A stretch of 26,310 nucleotides of DNA. Source: Chara braunii. Its lineage: Eukaryota; Streptophyta; Charophyceae; Charales; Characeae. A program made the translations under genes and the position numbers. The stretch is taken from assembly GCA_003427395.1 (NCBI GenBank), contig BFEA01000067.1:3786350-3812659 (forward strand), given 5' to 3'. Under the pieces are notes generated by a model. The model ran no database searches and was not told the DNA's origin. It saw only the letters and a list, made by a program, of their open reading frames with translations. Position 1 is the first letter of the stretch; every line of letters begins with the position of its first letter. Of the stretch, positions 18,111 to 26,310 are shown in pieces.

Positions 18111-18392
18111 CAGTATGGTAAGTAAACATGTGCAAGTACGGTAAGTGTGGTAAGTATGGTTAAGTACGATAAGTGTGGTAAGTATGGTTAATTACGTTAA
18201 GCGTGGTAAGTATGGTTAAGTACATTAAGTATGATAAGTGTGGTAAGTATGGTTAAGTACGGTTAAGTATGGTAAGTATGGTTAAGTACGTTAAGTATGG
18301 TTAAGCATGGTAAGTATGGTTACATTGCGGCAATATGTGGTTGGATGATTGATGTGTGGGGCAACCATTTTCCAAATTCTCTTCTGCAAGTA
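17978..18392. repeat. direct duplication flanking a minisatellite
   Basis: TGTGGTTGGATGATTGATGT and CCAAATTCTCTTCTGCAAGT occur in the same order at about 17978-18054 and 18323-18392. The minisatellite lies between the two copies. Confidence 0.85.
18113..18322. repeat. GGTAAGTATGGTTAAGTACG minisatellite
   Basis: About 210 bp of variants of a 20-bp unit, TATGGTTAAGTACGNTAAGT/GTGGTAAG. Eight copies of GGTAAGT are present, most as GGTAAGTATGG, which matches the 5' splice-site consensus complementary to U1 snRNA. Confidence 0.9.
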
Positions 18393-18774
18393 TCCTTGTG
18401 AAGGATTTGACTGCAAATGAAGTTTTTTTCAGGCTCTTATGGTCCTGGATCAAATGAAGGTTTGTATGTGCTTGGAACTGAAGAAAGGATACAGAAAGGT
18501 TTTGTGCGGCGATACCACATGTGCTTGCTTATGACACGTGACAGGTTCTAGAGGTTGTACTCGGTCGACTTCACGGACCCGTTGCTTGCAGAAATGGCAT
18601 TGGGCACTTGTAGAGAGGCGATTTTGCGAGCGAGTGCTTTTGCTTGGAAGTAAGTGGTTTTGGGTATGATCCGCTGCTTTCTTCTTTCCCTGGGAATAAT
18701 TGTTCCTCAAATATGAAACAAAAATTCTCTCTCTTTTTTAAGGTTCAAAAGACCCAAAAAAATAAAAATAAAAA

Positions 18775-18841
18775 TGGCGGTGAATCTTTCCACATTCCAG
18801 CGGATGATTCATTCTCATTTTGCACATTTGGTGAGTAGTGG
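18775..18841 (-). repeat. CTCCACTATTCTCC-family repeat copy
   Basis: Read on the minus strand it gives CTCCACTACTCACCAAATGT followed by GCAAAATGAGAATGAATCATC. This matches the two tandem copies at 23436-23500 and 23523-23588. Confidence 0.75.
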
Positions 18842-19184
18842 AGCAAGGTTCTTCTTAGAGGCAAGTCCTTTCCCTTCTCAAGGTTATTGTGTTTAAATTT
18901 ACAACTTTGAAGTTTGAACTTGAAATATGGGTCTATGGTAGATCCAGGGTATCAACCCTGATTAGAATTTTCCCCACCGCAGTCAAGTACACAGCATGTG
19001 ACTGGAAATGCAATCACATAGTTTTGTTGCCTGCCCTGTCTGGTCAGCAGTCTGCATCAGCAGACTTCAAGCCTCCTGTCAAGGTAGCATATTCCTGGTA
19101 GGTACTTAGCCAGCGGGACTCATTGTTTGCAAGCGCTGTCGCCCTGCCCACCTATAGGGAAGCTCACCATCCTGGCGCCCGCCA

Positions 19185-19428
19185 TGGTCGTTTCTCGTCT
19201 GGCAAGCCCTTCTTTCGGCGGGCACAGCACTTGCAATTACCCAATTACCCCTCCTGATTCCGGGGTATCGTCGTATAAACACGCGCCCCGGACTCAGTAG
19301 TGCAAGCTCACTGTGGTCGTTTCTCGCCTGGAAAGCCCTTCTTTCGCTGGGCACAGCACTTGCGATTATTGCTTCTGATTCGGGGCTATCGTCGTATAAA
19401 CATGCGTCCCGGCGTTAATAGTGCAAAC
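19185..19428. repeat. two-copy tandem repeat, 129-bp unit, each with a TATA-like motif
   Basis: 19185-19313 and 19314-19428 share TGGTCGTTTCTCG, AAGCCCTTCTTTCG, GGGCACAGCACTTGC, ATCGTCGTATAAACA and TAGTGCAA. Identity of the repeated unit is unknown; it could be a short LTR or an internal-promoter repeat. Confidence 0.85.
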
Positions 19429-19559
19429 CAGAGTAGCGCTCGCCGCTCTACAGTGTAACCACAGCAATATGCGAGTACCGTAGCTGGCATATCACGGATG
19501 ACAATTCTCGTTTACGGCATAACCATAGTCTAGAGATGCTGTTCAGATAGCCCAAGGTG

Positions 19560-19562
<3 letters not shown>

Positions 19563-19613
<51 letters not shown>
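19563..19613. repeat. poly-T tract
   Basis: About 50 consecutive T. No recognisable retrocopy body next to it. Confidence 0.95.
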
Positions 19614-20063
19614 TTAAACAACACCCCTACCAGTAGTAGTGGTGCTGATAAGAGCAGACACCACTAGCACCTGGGGAGAGGCTCCATCTATTGAAGGGAA
19701 GCATCACCTGCTGGAAAACGGTTCTAGGTGCATCATTACCTGGATAGGAAGGAAACATGGGGGATAACTCTTTGTGCAATTTTCTGAAACATAAAACAGA
19801 ACGATGATGTAGATGATACTGCTGACGTGGGGAGCCTCAAAATCTGGCCGGAATTATGTGATTGTCAGTCTCTCAATTTTTGTGTAGAGTTGTCGTAGAG
19901 GAGCTTTCTCACATGGGGTTTCATCATAGCATGTAGTATCATGTAGTATCCTAGTGTTCTTTGCTATACTCGAAGGTAGACGATATTGGTAGGGACAATC
20001 TTCTGCATCATTACCGGGCGCTCCTAATTGTGTTCCTAACTTCCTATCAATTCAGATTTTCAC

Positions 20064-20204
20064 AGGCATACTTCACGTGTGGTCCCTACATTTTTTGGTT
20101 CAAGGGGTTTTTCTTCAAACACTATACCTGTCAGCCTCATACTTCTCCCGTCATCTAGGACCCTTCCTGGATAGTTGTGGTGACCACACATGTGAAGTAT
20201 GCCT
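20064..20204. repeat. 141-bp inverted-repeat element
   Basis: AGGCATACTTCACGTGTGGT (20064-20083) pairs with the reverse complement of 20182-20204 (AGGCATACTTCACATGTGTG), with a small indel. Non-coding foldback. Confidence 0.75.
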
Positions 20205-20561
20205 GCGCAACTGTGCATCATTCCCTTTGCGCTCATTGACATTTGGTGGGATATACTCGTAACTCGCCGGTGGGAGGTTACACCCTCCCGGGTTCGCAGT
20301 GACCAGCCTGTCTGCTTCATCACAGTGTCCATGTTGGTTGAGGGGGAATTTGGATGGTGGGGGGCGGGAGAGCGCATGCGGCGGGCAACATCTTGCTTTT
20401 GAACCTATGTACCGCGTTTGGCTCATGTCGTGCAGGTTCTGTGGTGTCTGGATTGAGGTCTGGATATCTGGAGTAGAAAGTCCGCGGCGAACCCAGATTT
20501 GATAATCTCCGAAATGTGTTTTCCAGCTTTTCCCCTTAAGAGCTGTTTGTTTTTCCCTTTT

Positions 20562-20770
20562 TTAAACCACCAGTACTTGGCCAAGCTATTGATGACGGGC
20601 CGGGATACCCCCTGCGCAACAAGTTTTGTTGAGCCGTCGGGGCACCGTTTCGTTTTGATTTTGGCTGGCGCTTCCAGCCATTGTGGTTCGGTGCCCTGAA
20701 GCCCACAATTACCAGCGCGTTAACGGGAATCGCCCGTGGCCGATAGCTGGGCCAAGTACTGGTGGTTTAA
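20562..20770. mobile_element. 209-bp MITE with 28-bp inverted repeats and TTAA ends
   Basis: The left end TTAAACCACCAGTACTTGGC + CAAGCTAT equals the reverse complement of the right end (TTAAACCACCAGTACTTGGC + CCAGCTAT) apart from one base. TTAA is present at both edges. The interior GCGCAACAAGTTTTG...CCGTTTCG resembles the terminal part of the longer copy at 23939. A further family end begins immediately to the right (20767 on). Confidence 0.85.
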
Positions 20771-20790
20771 ACCACCACTACGTCCGAGGC
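20767..20790. repeat. isolated TTAAACCACCACTAC terminus
   Basis: TTTAAACCACCACTACGTCC, then GAGGCTGTT, is the same end as at 23939, so a second element abuts the 20562-20770 MITE. Its other end was not located with confidence. Confidence 0.6.
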
Positions 20791-21673
20791 TGTTCTTGTT
20801 CACGGCTGCCAAGTGTGCCAAAAGAAAATGAACTGCTGCATGCGGGTGGGCGTTTTAATCTTTCTGGCTGGGAGCAGCAGACGTCATGGTCCATTGGCCC
20901 CAAACTGTGGAACTTGTGCCCCTTGTAGGATTATAATTTTTTCAGCAACAAGATTTGCAAGGCCTGCGTAGGAGTGCTTTCAAGCTTAAACCGTTTAACA
21001 AAATAAAATTATGTCCGATAATATTCACCCACTTGAATTGCTTTTTTTTGTCACTTTTGTCGTGTTTTTGCACCCTTTCTAATTTCAGCGTACCCACAGG
21101 TTTTGGATTTGGACACCGTTCGGACGAAGTGCGAGTCTGCAAATTAATGACATCAATTCTGGAAAGCCGACTGCGGAAAAAGAAAAAGAAAAAAAAGTTG
21201 AGTGACTGGTCATGTCTCCCTCGAGTCCCTTTTTCACTTCGGGAAAAAAGAACTGCACAAATGATGATATTCAGGACTCAGGAGTCCGGACTGCATCGAC
21301 AAGGAATGCCAACTGCCGTTCATAAGAAAGGGATCAGATACACAGATTAGGTCTACAAGACCGATAACGCTGGCTACGATTTTTGGCGTCACAGGGTCCA
21401 AGACTCCGAGCTGTATTGCCGATGCTGATACACCCTGATCAGGCAGGCTTGCTTCAGGGGCGGCAAGTTTTGGACAGTCATGGCCGTCTTCCAGGGAATG
21501 GAATACATTAAAACGCACGTACCTTTGCTGGGTGGGAAAATAGCGGGTCTCGGGTGAGCCTCCAACTTTTTAGGAAAATAGGGGGCCTCGAGTGGGAAAA
21601 CATCGGGCCTCCGATATCCCAGGAATAGAATACAATAAATCACCAGTACCTTTGCCGAGTCGGAAAAGCGCGC

Positions 21674-21803
21674 GCCGAATGCAAGCAACGGCTGCTGATG
21701 AGATTTATCAATGACAGCCGTTGTTGGCCGCGGCCTCTGCCGAATCGAAGCGACGGCTGCTGATGAGATTTATCAATGACAGCCGTTGTCGGCCGCGGCC
21801 ACT
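21674..21803. repeat. two 65-bp tandem units, each with an internal hairpin
   Basis: GCCGAAT...CGACGGCTGCTGATGAGATT...CAGCCGTTG...GGCCGCGGCC is repeated with a 65-bp period. Arms CAACGGCTG and CAGCCGTTG form a stem in the first unit. Confidence 0.9.
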
Positions 21804-21864
21804 GATTTTTTAGGAGTTTGGGAAAATTGCCAGTTTTCCCAACACTGGCGGAGGGGCTAGTGCT

Positions 21865-21943
21865 TTAAACCACCACTACCTCAGCGCGGAGGCCTTTTTT
21901 TCAGCCTCGGCATCGATAGCTGGGCCAAGTACTGATGGTTTAA
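21865..21943. mobile_element. 79-bp miniature TTAA element
   Basis: Begins TTTAAACCACCACTACCTC and ends GATAGCTGGGCCAAGTACTG then ATGGTTTAA, i.e. the two alternative termini of the family with almost nothing between. The sequence to its left (21815-21864, CCAGTTTTCCC...GCGGAGG) resembles the end of the long copy at 24870-24918. Confidence 0.7.
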
Positions 21944-22196
21944 CAGAACTGAAGCTCATGTTGGAGTGCTGTTGCTTGATTTCTTTTTTTGAGATTGAAC
22001 TGTGGAATCAAACTTCGTAACTAGTTGCAAACGTTTTTTTTTTTTTTTTTTTTAATTTTTTAACGCTGCATCTCCGAGCCTGTTAATTAATGGGAAGTTA
22101 TTAGACCCGATTGAAATTACTCGATGGGTCAGACAGGGGTCAGGATCAACAGTACTTGTGGATCCCCTGTCCGGATGGCAATGCTGGTTTGAAGAT

Positions 22197-22270
22197 TGAA
22201 GACAGTGGAGAGGCTTGGCGCAGTCCACAGGCTGCTGACACTTTGTGGAGGACGGGGTATGCCTCCCATC
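22197..22270 (+). repeat. fragment of the long TTAA-element family
   Basis: GCGCAGTCCACAGGCTGCTG and ACACTTTGTGGAGGACGGGG, then TATGCC, matches 8688-8731 (+) and, nearly perfectly, the reverse complement of 24388-24436. Confidence 0.8.
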
Positions 22271-22450
22271 TTCTTTGTAGTGGGATGAACTGCGCGGTCC
22301 GATGGTGGTATAATGCAAGGAACAGTGTGTTGATGCTGGTTACCGAACCGCAGAATCGGCGCAGATGTGTTTGAGACACTATTATGGGCAATGGTGTTAT
22401 GGAATACCTGAAGACAGAGGAATGACATTGTATGGGCAGGACATAAGCCC

Positions 22451-22485
22451 TTAAACCACCAGTACTTGGCACAACTATCGGTAGT
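22451..22485. repeat. TTAAACCACCAGTACTTGGC terminus
   Basis: A left-type family end followed by ACAACTATCGG. The matching right-type end (CCGATAGCTGGGCCAAGTAC...GTTTAA) is at 25131-25157. An outer element nesting 22451-25157 is possible but unproven. Confidence 0.55.
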
Positions 22486-23130
22486 GGAAAAGAATAGGGG
22501 AGAAATATTTCTTGTCGGATGAATTTGGGCACTTCTGTAGTGGCCCGTATGTTTCCAAAAATCGCGGCTTGTACACGGGGTTTTAAGTTTTAACGCACTG
22601 GAAATGTTTACTGCAAGCAAGCAGCATGCCACATGTGGCCATCAAGCCAATTGTTTAGCCACTGCCGTAGGGCTACTCACTCCTAATGAGCGGGGCACTG
22701 AAATTGCGGGACATGATGTGGAACACTAGTTTTCCACTCCTATCCCCTCCTTTTTCTCCTTTCCTTTCTTTTTTCTTCTTTTTCTTTTTTTTCTTTTTTT
22801 TTCTCGCATCCTGATTCTGACTGATTCTAATCATACATCTGGCCACAGACCACCTGTGAGGCTGTAACCAGTCCAGCCACGTTTTCGTTGGGGTTGGGGA
22901 AGGGGAAGGGCCACTATGGTCAAGTTTGCACATGAAGTGTTGGAGGGGCGTGGTGCAGAGGTGCGGCAATAGATTCAACAGGGAATTGAAAACTGCTGGA
23001 ATATTCACATAAACTCTTACATTGAAAAATAAAAATAAAAAAATCCTGCTGCCCTAACTAAATATATAAATAAAGATACACATATAGTGCCGGAAAAGTG
23101 AAAATAAGGCCTCTTCGTTTCTAGTGTACG

Positions 23131-23151
23131 GCTAGCGGGACTCGAACCCAC
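23131..23151 (-). other. tRNA T-arm-like (B box) remnant
   Basis: The minus strand reads GTGGGTTCGAGTCCCGC, a complete 5-bp T stem with a TTCGAGT loop and a consensus B box. No complementary acceptor stem or clear D arm is found upstream on that strand, so this is probably a SINE remnant and not a tRNA gene. Confidence 0.4.
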
Positions 23152-23435
23152 AAGGCGTGAAGCGCCACCACAGTGCGTGGTGGAGACCAGCTCCTCCTCT
23201 TCCCCCTTGCCCCTCATCTCCTCTCTGTCCCGCTGCTGCATCAGCCTCCTGTTTGGGCACCTCCCCCTCCTCTGTTCTCTGCTGCTTCATCTCGATGTGT
23301 GCGGCAAGGCTACTGGCGATACCATGGGCCAGTCGCCACTACTTTCCACATATATGCACAAATTACAAAAACTATGGAAATGTATCTTCCAATGTTCTAG
23401 AGGATGATTCACTCTCGCCACATGAATAAGGGAGT

Positions 23436-23588
23436 CACTCCACTATTCTCAAAATGTGGAAAATGAGACTGAATACTCGGCTAAACCTGGAAAGATGCTC
23501 TGACACGCGTGAATCGACACAGCTCCACTATTCTCCAAATGTGCAAAATGATACTGAATTCTCCGCTAGAACATGCACAAATACATTG
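23436..23588 (+). repeat. two tandem CTCCACTATTCTCC units
   Basis: ACTCCACTATTCTCAAAATG (23436 on) and GCTCCACTATTCTCCAAATG (about 23521 on) are each followed by TG-AAAATGA-ACTGAAT-CTC-GCTA, with a period near 87 bp. A relative lies inverted at 18775-18841. Confidence 0.8.
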
Positions 23589-23606
23589 CCATATCTTTTT
23601 TCTGTT

Positions 23607-23688
23607 GTGCATCCGGAGAGTAGTGGAGAACACTACAGAGAAAATAGATTAGCATGGCCCCTGTGCAAGGGATGCCACGCATAAATCA
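23607..23688 (+). pseudogene. U6 snRNA-like sequence
   Basis: GTGCATCCGGAGAGTAGTGG, AGAACACTACAGAGA, then GATTAGCATGGCCCCTGTGC, AAGGGATGCCACGCATAAAT follows the order of U6 snRNA (CATCCG..., ACAGAGA box, AGC triad, internal stem-loop, ACACGCA, AAATC). The ACAGAGA box (23635-23641) and AGC triad (23651-23653) are intact, but extra bases (AAATA) lie between them. The 5' stem-loop and the U-rich 3' end are absent. No upstream plant U6 promoter element (USE) was seen. Most likely a degenerate U6 copy. Confidence 0.7.
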
Positions 23689-23938
23689 GCGTGTGTACTT
23701 GTGCTCATATATGTGAGGGCTGGGCCCGGGAAAAAGGACACGGCGGGGCAAACAAAGAAAAAGGACACACGGATGCCAATGCAGGCCGGTCTGTGGGATC
23801 GACCCGGAAATGAGTTTCACGGGACAGAGTCACGCGAGACCTGGTTTTCACTTAAATATAGTAATAAGAGGGGGGGGGGGGAATTGAGCATCTCATAGTC
23901 TTCTTTTCCGCACAGCAAGCCCACACATCTCGCCCCCC

Positions 23939-24918
23939 TTTATACCACCACTACCTCCGAGCCTGTTTTCACTGCGCACCAAGTTTTGCGGAGTGTGGGT
24001 TCCGTTTTCCTTCTTTTCTGGTACTCCACTATTCTCCGAAAAAGGGGGGGGGGGAAGCACGGCCAGTCTTTCAAAAAACGACCCACTTGCAGTCGAAAAG
24101 AAATAAAAGAAAGAAAACAAACACCCCTTTGGACGTGATACCTGGTACTAGGCTGGTAGATATTACCCCAAAGTCCTCGCGCGAGTAGGCCCTCAGTGAG
24201 GGCTTTACGGCAAGGTTGTCAGATCCACAAAAGAAGGAAAAGGGGGGGGGGGGNACAGTATTGGGCACACTTGAAAGAGCACACAAAAGCGCAATACCGA
24301 TTGCACACACTTGCCAAGTAAACCTAAAGGCAAGTCCAGTGTCAAAGAGCTGTCTCTTATACACATCTAGATGTGTATAAGAGACAGGTGGGCATACCCC
24401 GTCCTCCACAAAGTGTCAGCAGCCCGAGGACCGCGCCGTGCCTCCCTGCCGGTGCACCAAAACACACACAAAAAAAAAACGAAAGAACACAAACAATGGA
24501 CGCCTGAAACTGGCCACGATACAGGTTAGACACGAACGTGTCAGTTCTGGGCCGAGGGCCCAATAGCAAAAAGGATACTAGGATCGCACTCCTGAATCAG
24601 GAAATTTTAAGCAGAGATTGCAGAAAAGCAGTTCAATCTCGATTTCCTTTACATCTCCATAAACTCGGCCAGATTCAGGGATTCGATCCGATCCGATCCT
24701 CTTTGCTAATGGGACCACGCCCCTGGTGTGAGTACAACTTGGTGCACGGCCTTCCCCAACATGATCTTTTGTTTTTTCTTTTGTTTTTCGAAGGGGCCTT
24801 CAAGGCCCAACTGGCGACCCTCATCCAATCCCCGAAAAGCTTGGAAAAACTGTGAAAACACTTCAAAACAGCCAGTTTTCCCGTTATTCCCTAGAGTGAC
24901 AGAGGGAGCGGTGGTTTA
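23939..24918 (-). mobile_element. TTAA-bounded element, copy 2, broken by adapter artefact
   Basis: The reverse complement follows copy 1 (8427-9091) block by block, from the terminus TATACCACCACTACCTCCGA at 23939 through GCAAAACTTGGTG, GAGTACCAGAAAAGAA, GACTGGCCGTGCTT, GGTATCACGTCCAAA and GGATCTGACA. Collinearity stops at poly-G and N (24242-24254), is lost across 24255-24387, and resumes at 24388 with GTGGGCATACCCCGTCC. It continues through CTGGCCACGAT (24510-24520), GTGCACGGCCTTCCCC and CCCCGAAAAGCTTGG. Bases 24525-24720 have no counterpart in copy 1. No transposase ORF. Confidence 0.72.
24350..24387. other. Nextera mate-pair junction adapter (assembly artefact)
   Basis: CTGTCTCTTATACACATCT (24350-24368) followed directly by its reverse complement AGATGTGTATAAGAGACAG (24369-24387) is the 38-bp circularisation junction of a transposase-based mate-pair library, i.e. 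two mosaic ends. It is not biological sequence. The ORF translation across it on the minus strand contains the tell-tale YTHLDVYKRQ peptide. Confidence 0.97.
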
Positions 24919-25010
24919 AACCAACAGTCCTTATCTAGGGAGCCGTGGTGGTTTAAACCAACAGTACTTATCTAGTGAGCCGTGGTGGTTTAAACCACCA
25001 GTACTTCGTA
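24902..25010. repeat. three tandem units of GGTGGTTTAAACCAACAGTAC
   Basis: Three units of about 40 bp share GAGC(CGT)GGTGGTTTAAACCA and ACAGTACTTATCTAG-like sequence. Each contains the 10-bp palindrome GGTTTAAACC, the fused outer ends of the TTAA family. Confidence 0.85.
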
Positions 25011-25130
25011 GAGTCGTGCCCAGTCGTGCCCGTTAATGCGCCACAATTTTAGGAAATGTACGGGCCACTACAGGAGCACCCAAATTCTTCCGACTAGAAA
25101 CGTTTCTTCTCTATTTTTTCCTGCGGCCGA

Positions 25131-25157
25131 TAGCTGGGCCAAGTACTGGTTGTTTAA
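25131..25157. repeat. right-type TTAA family terminus
   Basis: CCGATAGCTGGGCCAAGTAC followed by TGGTTGTTTAA. Confidence 0.75.
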
Positions 25158-25423
25158 TGGCAGATAATTCACAGGCTTTTACCAGCCCTGAATTAACTAG
25201 CATCCCACTCTCACCCATTTGCAAGTACCGTGGCCTATCCTCACTTGAAAAGCAGAACAGTTCATTGGCCGTACGTTGGCCGTGGGCCCTTTACCGTGAA
25301 TTTCGGAGTCCGAAAATCCGACAAAGGCCATTGATAGAACTTATCAACGGCGGCCCAGCAACGGAAGTTGCGGTGATGGGGAGGAGTTGATTATCGGTCA
25401 CAATGGGATCACGCACTGGCAGC

Positions 25424-25528
25424 TTAAATTTGGAAATGATACAGTGAAGATTCACATAGCCCCTGCGCAAGATGGCAATGCACAGATCGAGAAACAGCCC
25501 AAATACAAATCGAGAAACAATCCAAATG
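25424..25528 (+). pseudogene. U6 snRNA-like sequence, second copy
   Basis: TAAATTTGGAAATGATACAG, TGAAGATTCACATAGCCCCT, GCGCAAGATGGCAATGCACA, GATCGAGAAACAGCCCAAAT follows U6 from the region before the ACAGAGA box to the 3' end. The ACAGAGA box is ACAGTGA and the AGC triad reads CAC, so it cannot be a working U6. The 3' part (AAATCGAGAAACAATCCAAA) is repeated once more at about 25507-25526. Confidence 0.7.
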
Positions 25529-25674
25529 AAATAAATGAAGACAAAAAAAGAACAAGATGAACGAAAGGAGGCCCACCTTGGAACATTGTCTGTCGGAGAA
25601 CGCGTCAGCCAGATATGACAACGGTGGGATGCAGCTCGCAACCTGGCAATAGTCAAAAGGTTCCAGCTTGCAGG

Positions 25675-25742
25675 CCCTTGAACGCAGAGGCCTTTGCAGA
25701 AAGGATTTTGCGTTCAAGGGTTTTTTTCTGCAAAGTCCTCTG
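25675..25742. repeat. two interleaved inverted repeats (pseudoknot order)
   Basis: CCCTTGAACGCA (25675-25686) pairs with TGCGTTCAAGGG (25709-25720). CAGAGGCCTTTGCAGAAA (25685-25702) pairs with TTTCTGCAAAGTCCTCTG (25725-25742) at 17 of 18 positions. The arms are interleaved, A-B-A'-B'. Confidence 0.85.
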
Positions 25743-26252
25743 TGTTGAGAACCTGTACATAATCGACAAACATTGCCGATGCAAATATCCTGAATCTCTT
25801 CAAAATTCACATACTCTAGGCTAACTGTGCTGATGGCTGTGCGGAGACCCAGGTGTTCTTTCGAAAGAGAGCAAGACTCCCCTGGCAGGAAGTTTGGCTA
25901 CACAACAAGCCAAAACTGCAGTGCTGTGGCAACAGTTCCAGTGAAAAAATACAAGAAATATGGCATGAAGTTGGAACAAATTGGAGCAATCTTCAAGCAC
26001 CAGCAGGCCACCGATTTTTTTTCCACCGGCGTCCCGGGTTGCGCGGTGGCGATGAAAACTTTCAGCAAGGCTGGAGCCATGTGCTGGTGGTTTCAAAACG
26101 ACACAGAGACAAAATAACAAATTCTTATTGACGCATTTCTGACAATCTGGATAAATCATCGTCACCAATTGAAGACGGATGTCAGCAAAACCACCCTCAG
26201 CAGGAATCCCGGCCTACGCGTGAACATATGTGGGAAATATTTCGCACGGCGT

Positions 26253-26310
26253 TTAAACCACAACTACCTTTATCGGCCGACATCAAAAATTGAAAATGGA
26301 ATATAGCAAA
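26253..26310. repeat. TTAAACCACAACTACC terminus running off the window
   Basis: GTTTAAACCACAACTACCTT followed by TATCGGCCG is another end of the TTAA family, cut by the window edge. Confidence 0.55.

Larger units (their letters stand above)
17633..26310. other. intergenic repeat-rich region without a supported protein gene
   Basis: No ORF here has a recognisable domain, an exon chain with matching phases, or clear coding composition. Stretches with nothing identified include 18400-18770, 18845-19100, 19620-20060, 20800-21670, 22490-23130, 25160-25400 and 25745-26250. The last includes a 96-codon ORF (25827-26117) without a known relative. Confidence 0.6.

Noticed and set aside
18113-18322. 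Repeat array considered as CRISPR
   Set aside because: Units are irregular and contiguous with no unique spacers, and the context is eukaryotic.
22129-22632. 167-codon minus-strand ORF
   Set aside because: Spans two fragments of the TTAA element family; the reading frame includes their termini.
23121-23215. Functional tRNA gene on the minus strand
   Set aside because: A good T arm is present, but no acceptor stem or D arm can be paired at the right distance.
24071-24409. Minus-strand ORF containing YTHLDVYKRQ
   Set aside because: The peptide is translated sequencing adapter and the ORF crosses an N and an artefactual join.

Overview
The window looks like nuclear DNA from a plant-lineage (streptophyte) eukaryote. 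It holds one multi-exon gene with long introns, several kinds of dispersed repeat, a nuclear copy of plastid 23S rRNA and U6 snRNA-like fragments. The gene resembles land-plant NUP214 exon by exon, while intron size and repeat load suggest a large genome such as that of a charophyte alga (Chara-like). The species call is inference from memory, not a database result.

Layout. Bases 1-16835 (+) carry the 3' part of a NUP214 (LNO1-type) nucleoporin gene. Eight exons splice into one open frame: 1-187 (end of the beta-propeller), 760-2131 (Ser/Pro/FG linker), 2765-2923, 7105-7162, 7730-7863 and 9483-9622 (coiled coil), 11524-11959 (end of the helical region) and 13854-16835 (large FG/Ser/Gly-rich C-terminus with stop). 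All seven junctions agree in phase. About 1,821 residues are encoded here; the start codon and most of the propeller lie upstream of the window. The protein should sit on the cytoplasmic face of the nuclear pore. In that family the propeller docks the mRNA-export helicase DBP5/LOS4, the coiled coil pairs with NUP88/NUP62-type partners, and the FG region binds exportins.

Introns. They hold foldback elements (2242-2354, 4155-4577), a plastid 23S rRNA pseudogene fragment on the minus strand (about 5755-6120), long (GT)n tracts next to two acceptors, a roughly 0.66 kb mobile-element copy (8427-9091), an assembly gap set in poly-G (10692-10741), and a tandem duplication carrying a small tRNA-derived SINE with target-site duplications (13438-13576).

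Downstream (16836-26310). I see no convincing protein gene. There is a probable 3' UTR, then short repeats, a minisatellite of perfect 5' splice-site motifs (18113-18322), nested TTAA-bounded inverted-repeat elements (20562-25157), two U6 snRNA-like sequences (23607-23688, 25424-25528) and a junction-adapter artefact from a mate-pair sequencing library (24350-24387) that breaks one element copy.
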